From: Balanoglossus misakiensis
Lineage: Eukaryota > Hemichordata
Assembly: GCA_040954595.2 (NCBI GenBank)
Contig: CM082581.2
Location: forward strand, 2,790,001-2,854,000
DNA: 64,000 nucleotides
Direction: 5' to 3'
Shown: piece by piece, positions 40,801-52,800 of the stretch
Layout of the letters: every line of letters begins with the position of its first letter
Numbering within the stretch: the first letter of the stretch is position 1
Made by a program: the position numbers and the translations under genes
The notes under the pieces: model-generated
The model's database searches: none
What the model was told of the DNA's origin: nothing
The model's input: only the letters and a program-made list of their open reading frames with translations

Positions 40801-43800
40801 TGTACAGTGACTATTTATTTGAGTAGTGTGCCTAGCCACAGATGGGGAAGTGTAGGCAGAAATCTGAAGGAATATACCACTTCAATTTATTTCACTATTA
40901 ATAGTTTCACAATATAATATTTTGACAGCTAAAAAAACTGAAACTTTTAAAATCAAACAAGAAATTTTTTCCCAGGTATAGTTTTAAAGAAAGACACTTG
41001 TTTTTCCAGTTGCATTTATTTTATTCATTTCACTCTCCTTGCCAGGGGAGCAGTTAGTCACTCTCCTACCACTTGTGTAAATAATTTCAGGGGTTATTTT
41101 CAGCTCTCCGGCCTTTTTAAAATTACATGCCCTGAAAGTTATGCAAGCTGGTGTCTTCCTCTGCAAAATCTACAAATTTAAAGTAGTAAAAATCTGTAAC
41201 TGTTTAGATGTCACATGTTAACATGTAAAATGTTGTAATTCTGTCTCGCTATCACTACGTAGCTCAGGTCACACGAGATTGCACAGTACCTACTACCTAC
41301 GCTGGCAAGCCCAGCACTTCATAAGTTGCTGGAATGAAGGCAGTTAGTAAGATAACGTTCAAAATTGTTATTCCTTGAAATTTACCTAATTAACATAAAT
41401 TATGCAAATCATGATTCCCCCTACTTTGACCAAATCCCCCAATAATTTTGGACTAAGAGGGGACATTCCCCCCTTCTCTCAACATCCTGGAGAAAACACC
41501 GTTTAAATAATGATAATAATAATAATTTTAAAAAATGGTAACTCACAGTCACTAGGGGGTAAAAACGGCTGCAATGGCCCGAATATAGCCCAGGCCCAGC
41601 ATTCGTGAAGTTGGCCTCATCCTCATCCTCATATTCGCGTGACTTTTCAAGCTGAGGATGAGGCCAACTTCACGGACGTCAGGCCATAGGTGTTTTATAA
41701 TAAACCTCACTCACGTTGGTCACGTGACCGGTTTATATTTTTTCTGCTATTTACCTAGGGATTCATAGTTGATACTCTTTTCCTATCACGTGACGGATTC
41801 TGGCAAATCACGACACAGTATTAGCATGGTGTATATTATAACATGTGTTATTATTTAAATTAATATGCTCAATTGTGTTCGTAATTGTGACATAAGTCTG
41901 CTATGGTCCCACCAACAAGAGAACTTGTATATGGTTGAACCTTATATTTGGATAATTTATTCATGTACTAGTATTTGCTTTAACACCTATGATACGTCCT
42001 GTAATCAGAACATGACAGGATTTAGGCCTACCTGAAAAGGGGAACGTTTAAATACTTTATATTTGTCATGTGTCATTAAACTCATTACAATGATTTGTTT
42101 ACTTTCAGACCAGGAATAATGAAGATAATTCAGGCAGTATATTTGGAATTGGAGATGGTATTGATAGTGAACCAGAGATTGAAGATGGCATGTTATGGGT
42201 AAATAATGCTGTACAGAGAACCGTGAAATATTGCAAGGAGAATGCAGTCACAAATCCAGTTGAAATTCTGCGATTTTACCAGTCAGTAGTAATGACAGGC
42301 AGACCATTAGAGTTGAAGTCCACAAGTCAGCATGTTGAGGGTAGAACCACTTCCATAACTGTTGACAGGTTGTCAGTTCTCCAAACTGGATTTGATGAGA
42401 TAACAACATTATCTGTGAAGGAGCTGTGTACAACTTTGGAAGTTGATTTTTATGGAGAGGTAAGTCTGACTTTGTTGGATATTTCAGAGTGATGTGTTCA
42501 ATGAAAGTACAATGTAGGATTTCTTGTATTTATGAAATTTAGCAACATATATGTATCAATTTATCAGGGATAGAAGTGGAGAAAACTAGCTTTGGGCTTA
42601 TCTTTGATTCCACTGAATCACCATTGTTTACATAGCTGTCACATGACAAGTAATTTGCATATTATTGCAACAACAACTAAATGTGCCTGAAATTGTTGTG
42701 GTTACAAGTTGTCATAATGCTTGACTGAAGTGTGTCTCAGATTTTTTTTAATCTTCTAAAACAAATGTTATGATTAACAAACTTTAAGATCATTTAACAC
42801 TAAAATAACCAAGATATAAAAAATATGAGACACACTTTGGAAAAAGCATTGTGACAGCTTGCTTTCTCGCAAATTTGAGCGTGATACCTCAAAGCATTAA
42901 AACAAACCATTGGGCAAATTGATTTATTAAAGGTTATGCAAATTGCATGTCCGTGGTAGGCTTTTGATGGGGTTCTGACTTCTGAGCTTATTAAGCAACA
43001 AAATTTTTAGATTAAGAGGATCAATTACTTGTCTTTGAACCTTAACTCTTTTACCTATTTTAAATTGACCCCAGAAGTGATGTGATTAATCTCTTCTAAC
43101 GAAACTTCCTCCTACCTGCTACCCACCTACTAGCACCATGTGTGATGCATAGAACGAGCATCCACATTGTCCCCCATTGTGCAATTATATACAATGCTGG
43201 CATTTTGTCAACTAATTGTTCAATGAGAATATTTAATATTTATATGAAGGAAAAATGGATCCTCTAAAAGACACTGTACAATAGATTTGAATACAGCCAA
43301 CTGAAATCATAAATATTCTGGAGTAACATTGCAGAAACCAGAGATGACTGCAGAATGGTTAGGCCCAAATTTTCGGGGATTCTGAACTTTTCATGCTCGC
43401 CGGCAGCCATGACATTGACTGAACATCTTGGCTGCATTTGGTTATGAACTTGACCAAAAATGACACTCTATTTAGCCATGTACGAGAGCTGAAAATACCC
43501 TATATTGGATGTGTAACCTGAGAAAAATGCTACTTCCCGTTCGCTTGGATGGTGCATGTGCAGTGCTCCAAACTATCTCTATATTTGCAGAAAACTCAAA
43601 CTGGTCACAGGATGAGTAACTTTGTCATGTTTTGAGCATATGCTTCATGTCTTTATATAACAATTTCACACTATTTTTCTCTGTGTTCATTAGCAAGCAA
43701 AGGATTATGGAGGACCAAGAAAAGAATTCTTCGCATTGATTATGAGAGAAATGAAAGAAAAATATTTCGACACCTTAAAAGAGCACCTTCATGAGGACTA

Positions 43801-46800
43801 CACCACAGTAGGAATAATTATAGGTAAGATTTTATAGCCTCATCATGGCCAAGTGTGTTTTCAATGGTAGAGAATCAGTTCCTGACAAGTACATGTCAAA
43901 TGCTAACTTTATTACAATGCCTCGTATATCAAACGTTTCATGACGTAGCGGGCTGCAAAATCATCACTGGCCGACAAGATGACCTGGAACTGTTATCGAT
44001 ATGAAACCAAACGAAAAAAGTGATTCACTTTTGCTTTTACAATAATTTATTTCTGAACACATTAAAATTCAATCCATACAACATCGTACGTTGCAAATGA
44101 TGAAATAGCAATATTTTCCAAAAACTGCACCAGATTATTCATGTATGATGGTTGATCGGTACAGAAACTGAAACACCCAGGGATCCACTTCACTTTCAAT
44201 TAAATAATAATTCATACACTTTAAAGCTTAGTGTTTTGATAAAATTGTTGTTTTCCCTCTTGATATCACGAAAATGACATTTATAATTTATTTTTTTACT
44301 TGTAAATACAAGTTATCATGAATATATATTGTCGGGAAGGCATGTAATAAAGATATAGACCGAATATGGGGATTGATTTGGCACATGACCTTGTTACCTC
44401 GGTCATGTGATCACCCAATCTGATTCAAATCAGATGTAGGGTAAGGCAACATCTTTTGCTTTGCAGTACAGTATTCTTATGCTGTTGCCTCACACTACAT
44501 CTGACCAACTCCCATAGAAGCTCCCCGTTGAACCTCATGTTGTGGTCAGGACAATCAGATTACAGCCCGAAAGCCATGTTTAACGTACTTCCTGTGTCTC
44601 AACAATTTGCGCGGTGACCCACCATTTCCCCCCCTTAAATTGATTTGATATATTTCAAACAAGGATCTACCAGGTTTAAAAAAGTTTATCTAGAAATGGT
44701 AAAAAATTACATAAAAGTAGATTTTTAGGCAAATCTGTGTTTAATTTAATACCGTAGTTGTATTGATATGTGATTATCATACTGAACAAGATGAAATCTC
44801 AAAATTACTAAAAATAAAACATTCATTTAGATTAGATTCTATAATGGTAAAAAATATGATGACCTTCCAAAAAAACTTCTTTGTGAAGCCGTTTCACAAA
44901 GATCTACAAAGACTAGCAAAAACTTAAAGGTAATGGAAAAAGGGCAGCGAGAGAGAGACTTTGTCCCTTTAAAGAGGTGCTAGATAGAGGGTGCTTTTTC
45001 CAAAAATCTAGCAGGTTGACCTCCAATTTTTATTCCCAAGATTAAATGTTCAGAAGTCAGCGATTTCGGGGTGCCGAACACCTCAAGTCTAAAAATAAAA
45101 GCCTTTCCATATTCACAGAAATATATGACTGCAAGGAGCAGATTAGAATTATGCTGACAAGTGGATGGTATGGTAAAACTCCTGTAATTCTTTCTTTAAA
45201 GATAAAACGAGTAATGATAATAAGTTTTTCTTACAGCTCTAAGTATGATACAGAACGGAAAGCTAGCTCAGTTTTTGAGTGAAGATGTACTACGATGGTT
45301 GTTTAAAGGTTCTGAAGGTGAAGAGATACCATTATGTATCATGAAGCTGAAGGATGGATTGAGCACTTTAGGGATATATCAGGTAGGTCCACTGAAACAG
45401 GAAGATTTCCTCTGCCATATCTATCAGTAATACCCTAGTAATTTGCTCTGATGCACATTGCAATATTTCCAAATGTTACTTCAGAAAACAAATGACTAAA
45501 TGTGTCACAATTCAGTTGTACTGCAATGCCAATTCTTAGATTATTGTCATCTAAACTTGGTATGAAATTATTTGTTAATGGCATTCGATCTGTGATGATC
45601 TGTGTACAATTGTTATGTACAAAGTCATCATTATTTTTCAATAATAATAATAATGGAGTACCAAAGATTTTAACAACATTGAAGCAGCAAGGACTATGTC
45701 ATCATTGGTTTTCTTTGCATTACCAGTTATGTTTGGACCTACCTGTGTTTCAATACCAGTTTTTTTCCAACAAAATACAGCCAGTACATTGACGATGAAT
45801 AAAATCAAATCCCTACTGGTACCGGAGTTCGCAGATGCAGGTTCTAATAACAGACGCTTTGAGGGTGAAGTGTATGCAGTATTTATCAAATACCTACGTG
45901 AAGTCGCAAGTAAGTTGAACATTTTGATTGTATATGGATGTGTTGTGTTGTGTTTCCTGCATATCCAAGATTAAATTTTGCAAATTTGGCAGCCTAACAG
46001 GCCTGGGTGCCAGAATTCTACGCACACTGGAAATCAAACCCCTTTCAACTGACTTGGCATCGTTAGGATTGGGTGCAGTACAAGGAATACTCTGTTTTTG
46101 AGATCCGGAACGAGATTCTCGAACAAGGCGTGAGAATAGTTCAAAACAAGGCTGAGGGTCAACAACACATGGCGGGTTGTTCGCTGTCAGAGTGATAGTG
46201 AAAGCAGCTAATTCGACCACGGGCGTCATGGAACGAGAAAGTGTATGGATATTAATAAACTTATCAGTCACCGAACGTGTAATCTCGGTCTGTGTGCACA
46301 GTACATGCTCACCCTCAGACTCGTTTTCGTATGTCTTGCGAGAATCTCAAAACTCAAGTACATGTATTGACATTTTTAATCTAACAATTCCTTAATGGTT
46401 AATGAGCTCAGAACCCCCATAAATTATATATTTGCTAAGAAATTGTGGTTACCAGACTGTCACCATTGTTTACATGACTATCACATGAAAGGTAATTTGC
46501 ATAATGCTTCAAAAGTAAGTTTTTGCCTATGTTGTGTTGCAATGCCACAAATTTGTGTGAGTACAAGCTTTACTCATGATTTTCCAAAGGTTGTCTTGGA
46601 TATTTAAACCTTCTAAAATTATTTTTATGACAAAATCTTCCAAGAAATTCAGAGACACACTTAATTTAAAAGAGCAATACGACAGCTTGCATTGTGACAA
46701 ATTTGAGCCAGATATCTCAATTACTTGTACTGCACCCTAATCAATTCATTGCCACCTGTCTTTTGCACTTTAGTGACAGTTTGAATTATATGTATACAGA

Positions 46801-49800
46801 AACTGCTTTTGAAAATTAACATTCCATGGGTACAACACAACTAAATTTTACCAGGTCTGGTGCATGTCTGACCAACAGGTCATGTGCAGCGATATGGACG
46901 CAAACCTGCAGCAGTCTGCTGGATCAGATCTGGTGCGGGTCAGACCTGTTAGACCTGCACCATGTATTATGTCCTCTCAGACCTGCAGCAGACCTGTCCT
47001 GTCAGGTATGATGTATGCATGTGACAAACCTGGTGCAGGTCTGTCAATCTTTAGCTGTGTATCATATGTATCCTATCCCCAATCATAATCATTAAAGGGA
47101 CAATAGTCTCTCTCCCGGTCCTTTTCCTATTTATTATGTTTGATACAAGATACCGTTTATGTTAATGTACATGTGGATATATAGTGAATCAACGTTCAAC
47201 CTTAACCACACCTTCCATTCCGCTTGTATGATATGAGAGTAAAAATTTGCCCAAAATGAATAAATGGTAGAGACCGATTATTTATTTTGGTGAGTTTTTT
47301 TACTCTTGTCTTTAATCTGTTTCAGGTGGGAGAAGAGGATCTGTCACTCTTACTGATATCCTCCAGTTTGTGACAGGGGCTGAAGAAGAGCCAGTGCTCG
47401 GTTTCTGCATAAGTCCGGCAATAACATTTGTTCCCGTGCAGCAGTCGTTTTTGCCGACTGCAAACACATGTATAAATTTATTATCATTGCCGAGACCAAC
47501 AGCTGCACATCCATTACCATCGGCAGCACAATTGTTTGCATTGTATGATTTAGCTTTTTCCAATAGGTTTTTTGGTAATGTTTGATATGCACTCATTTCT
47601 CAGACCTGAGCCAGTGTAAGGATTAACACCTCTCCTCAACCCATTGTCTATGGGGCCCCCCCGAGGCTCAGCGCCTATACATAAACTTTGCTTGTGTGGA
47701 CACAAGGAAACTGTAAGGATTTATGTTCTCTGTTTACCATAGGCAAATTTTACCCTGTGTTCACAAATAGTGTCTCAAATTTTACCATGTGTGAGGTTAC
47801 ACCTTTTGATCATCTGGTGTATACTTACCTATTTCTGCGTAATCCTCAAATGGGACCACAGTGTCCTTGACACCATTTTTTTATTAATGTGCACGGCCTA
47901 TCTCTCTCACTGCCCTGTTTGCATTATGTTTGATACAAGACACTGTTTATGTTAATATACATGTGTATATGTAGTGAATGACTGTTCAACCACACACACC
48001 TTCCATTCTGCTTGTATGATATGAGAGTAAAAACTCGCTCAAAATGAAAAAAATGGTTGAGAACAATTATTCATTTGGCGAGTTTTTTTCACTCTCGTGT
48101 CTACAAGTGAGATGGAAGGTGTGTGTGGTTGAACGTTGATTATATATCCACATTTACTACATTAACATAAACAGTGTCTTGTATTAAACATAATGGGAAT
48201 AGGGCAGCGAGAGAGAGACTTTGTCCCTTTAAACCGTTTACGCATAATTTACGCCAGTATTTGATCTGAGATGTTTCTGAAACGTCTTAATGGTGTATGT
48301 GTGACCCCATATGAAACGTTTCACATTTTTACCAGTGTGACCATGGTATGTATCATGTTATTTCATTTTAATCTATTAAACATACATCTTACCGGTAATA
48401 CTGATTTGGCTGACAGATGAAAATCAATATCAGTCTAAAGTAGAAAGAATATAATACAATATAGTAGAATCTGTAGAGCTTCTAGAAGTAGCTGTTAGCT
48501 GTTGGTAAATGTTTACTGTCTGAGATGTTCAGTTTCTTTTTTCGGTCATGATTTAATGGTCAATAAAGTTGTCATTGTTCTCTATTAAAAATGTGTACTT
48601 AAAGCTGTTTTATTCCCAAATGTGAAGAAATGATAGCATATTCATTAGAGACTGTAATAAGATAAAACAATAGTATCGGAAAGAGTGAAATGAGTGAAAC
48701 AAAAGTATTTGGGACAGTTTCGCCTGTGAAGGTATATTATTTAAAACTTTTACTGCTCTGTGTACAAATGCTCTTAATGATGTATGCACAACAAACTGAA
48801 AAACTGCATGTATTCATCTTTTTCCGTAGCATTAGGGACTAAATTCGCGGCCTTGTATTTCGATAACAAGCGTGGTGACCCCTATATTTTTTACAGATTG
48901 TCATTATACATGTACATACAAATGAGAAACCAAAAATCCACATGATCAGTAAAATTGAAAGTATTGTCATTTCTTTTAATCCGTCAAATATGTGCGACTT
49001 AAGCACTTTGAAAATTATTGACTAATTTTGATCAGCATTGTCCTGTATGATTTGAACTGCTATATTATAAATGTCAATGCCATAGTTGTCTGATGTCCAG
49101 TTTGGTAATATGTGCTGAGATAGTGCATCCATACACTGTTGACCCATTTGAAATGATGGTGGCTCGATGATTGGTCGCGAGTCTGTCTCCTCTGAATCAT
49201 CATTGATGACACCCTCTACTCCATACAAACCAATGTCAGAGTCATCAATACCAACTGGATCATTCATCTGTCCAGATATCCACAAACGCAGAGGTGATGT
49301 CTTTGTTGTACGCATACGATGTCGAGCCCAAGCTTTCCTCCAGATTTCTAACTTTTCATTTATTTTAGGCATGAACACATAGTGAAGAGCTGCAATGTGC
49401 AGTACATTCAGTGGGTCAAGTACGCCTCTTTCTTCCATGAAGTAAAATAGTTGGTAGTAAAGGCTCAGAACACCTTCATACACATCTTTCCATAATCGCT
49501 CAATCCTCTGATTATGCACACTTTTGCCTGTAATCATGCTTCCCCTGTTGGGTCCCCGTCTCTCAATCATATACTCAGCTATCAGTATATTTTCACGACC
49601 CATGTCAGACCTTACACGACTGGGAAGACCAAAATTCTCAACACTGGACTTGAAGTATTCCAGCAATGTGGGTGCCTTATTGTTGTTGCTGCAGGATAGG
49701 ATGACAGGTAGTCTACTGAAGCCATCAATGCCCCCAAATATCACAAAATGCCATCTAATTAACTTATGGTTGGTATCAATATGCCATAAGTGATTTGGTC

Positions 49801-52800
49801 CCTTCACATTGTAGACACGTCTTTGTAAACGACCTTTTCTTCTGGAATTAACACCCTCAGCATCTACCCTGTGGATACTATCACGGAGCCTCATCCGTTG
49901 GACTTTAATTCCCTTTTCTTGCAACATATACTTGATCATATTTTCACCACAATAAGGGAATTCCAATGTCAGTTGCTGTACATTATCATCCAGGTCACCA
50001 TCAGAGATATCAGAGAAATTCATCTTACTCAGCCCATAATGCATCATTCTGCGGTAAATAGTACGCTCCGAAACAGATAACATAGATGCCACTTCAGTAA
50101 CTGTGAATCCTTCATCAAAAAAATGTTCTAAGATGCATTTGGGAATGACAAATTCTGGAGCACCACCATATAATCCATGGGCTTTTGTTGGAGTTTCCCC
50201 TCCACTTGTGGTGCACGCAATACGTAATGCCATCATGTCTGCCCTGTTTTGAAGACCAAGCTCCTCCAGTTCTGGCACAGAAAGTTTACACACTAATTCT
50301 GGTGTTGCCTTTTCACTCTCAAAGTTGTCACTGAGATTCCCCATTTGTAGACTTTCTAGAATGTCTCTCATAGATGCCATGATACCTCTTCAACGCTATC
50401 TTTCTTGCGTGTTATTATGTAAAAAATCTACTGAGCATGCTCATACTGTTGCATTATGGTATATACTTTGATAATCATTATAAAACACCACAAGCACAAG
50501 ACAACGTATATGAATGGACAAGACAACCAATATGAATGGACAAGACAACGTATATAAATGGACAAGACAACATATAGAAATGCACAAGACAACGTATATA
50601 AATGGACAAGACAACATATAGAAATGCACAGGAAAACATGTTAAAGGCACACAAAAACATATAGAAATGTACAAGACAATGTATATGAATGGACAAGACA
50701 ACGTATATGAATGGACAAGACAACATATAGAAATGAACAGGACAACATGTTAAAGGCACACCACAACATATATGAATGGACAAGACAACATATAGAAATG
50801 AACAAGACAACATGTTAAAGGCACACCACAACATATAAAAATGTACAGGACAATGTATATGAATGGACAAGACAACGTATATGAATGGACAAGACAACAT
50901 ATAGAAATGAACAGGACAACATGTTAAAGGCACACCACAACATATATGAATGGACAAGACAACATATAGAAATGCACAAGACAACGTATATAAATAAACA
51001 AGACAACATATAGAAATGAACAGGACAACATATTAAAGTCACACGACAACATATAGAAATGCACAAGACAACATATAGAAATGGACAAGACAACATATAG
51101 AAATGCACAAGACAACGTATATAAATGGACAAGACAACATATAGAAATGAACAGGACAACATATTAAAGTCACACGAAAACATATAGAAATGCACAAGAC
51201 AACATATAGAAATGCACAAGACAACGTATATGAATGGACAAGACAACATATAGAAATGCACAGGACAACATGTTAAATGTACAAGACAGCGTATATGAAT
51301 GCACAAGACAACATGTTAAATGGACAAGACAATATAAAATGCACAAGACAACATGTTAAATGCGCAGGACCATATATGAAATGCACAAGACAACATGTTA
51401 AATGCACAGGACCATATATGAAATGCACAAGAAAACATGTTAAATGCACAAGAAAACATGTTAAATGCACAAGAAAACATGTTAAATACACAAGACAACA
51501 TATTAAATGTACAAGACAACATGTTAAATACACAAGAGAACATGAGTTCAGTTCACTTAAGGCAGTTATGGCTTTCCATACACAGACGTGTACATGGCGT
51601 CATAGCTTAACTATAGAAAGTATAGGCCCATGGCTGGGTCCAAAAATATGAAAAACTACTAATATTTACAAGTCTTCTTCTCAAAATAGACTTGGCCCAC
51701 GGCCTTGATATTTGGCATGTAGGACACTGATCACATGGTCCACAAAAGTTGCTAAAAGAATTTCGATATCTCCATTCATATGCAAATTAGGCCCATTTGA
51801 AAACTTTGCCCATATATGGTCATCAGGTCACATGACTTATTAAACATTCACGAGGGTACTGCACCAGCTCTCATAGGCCTGCATCACTGTGCCAAGTTTG
51901 AGATTTGTAGGTTCAGCCGTTTTCAAGATCCTATTGGGCAAAAAAACTACACAAGAAAAAGAAGAGGATGAAAAACCCCAGTAATACCAATAGGGCACAA
52001 GCCTGCTTGGCTTGTGCCCTAATGAAAATGTGAGTGTCCAACACTGCTACAAACCACGCTTCCACAGTTGCTTAAAGGAAGCAAGCAGAAATTCAATTGG
52101 CGGTCAACGCCCTATAGACTGGGAGATAATTCTTATCTGCTAGTGGGTCTGGTCATAGAGAATCAAAGAAACACCCCATTTTGGAAAATAACTCCCAGCG
52201 TTGAGTCCGATTGACGCCATAAAAATTATGCGTGAAGCTACAACTTATTGGCATTCGATGTCATCCTGACCGAGTTGACACATACTTTGGGCGACCGCAT
52301 TTTCTGCATGTTAGGAACTAATAATACCTTTGTAATAAAGACGCAAGATTTGCCTCTAGTTTGGTACAATGCCCAGACTAGACGCGCACCACGCGGAAAC
52401 TCAAGGCACACCTACCTTAACGCAAGATTCACTCAGCATTTCCCATGATTCAGGCGTAGTACTTTTGATGCTCACTTCCAAGTGTTTGTCTTTCAAAGTT
52501 TTACTTAATGGTTTTCTAATATTCCATTCGGCGTCAGGAGCTGCCGACAGTGCCCCAGCGAAAGCAGGTCCTATTGGACAGGACAATAGCAAGTGAACAC
52601 GAGCAGTGATGTACTGTAGTACAGTATAGAAAAAATGTCAATCTTTCAAACATGCAAACATTTCCATATCGTGACTCACACGTATTGCTCATACTCATTA
52701 AAACGATTACACCCGCTTTTAATAACTGCATTATCCAACGTGTAACACGAACAGTTATAATAAATGCATCTACCTGACCGTCATCGCCGCTTCTAGTTCT

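Larger units (their letters stand above)
37383..51580. mobile_element. IS3EU-like DNA transposon carrying a HECT ubiquitin ligase (14.2 kb)
   Basis: The ends are inverted: TATGGAAAGCCATAACTGCC at 37383 and its exact complement ending 51580, with near-identity continuing through TTAAGTGAACTGAACTCATG and into the tandem arrays. The six bases CACAGA flank it directly on both sides (37377-37382 and 51581-51586), a perfect target-site duplication. TAT...ATA termini, a 6-bp duplication and a DDE integrase-type transposase agree with what I recall of the IS3EU superfamily. Inside are a multi-exon HECT ligase gene (plus strand, 39325-47585) and an intact single-exon transposase gene (minus strand, 50380-49022), convergent on each other. 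It inserted into an older repeat (36436-52020) in an intron of the ZU5/death-domain gene. Intact frames, a perfect duplication and matching ends suggest recent movement. Confidence 0.9.

Noticed and set aside
45046-45282. 78-codon frame overlapping HECT exon 4
   Set aside because: Different frame from the HECT exon; intronic chance frame.
39244-50380. HECT and integrase genes as ordinary host genes
   Set aside because: Both lie strictly between matching inverted termini with a perfect 6-bp duplication, so they belong to the transposon.
50441-51651. Reading frames of 60-168 codons on both strands in the right array
   Set aside because: Same array in inverted orientation; repeat artefact.
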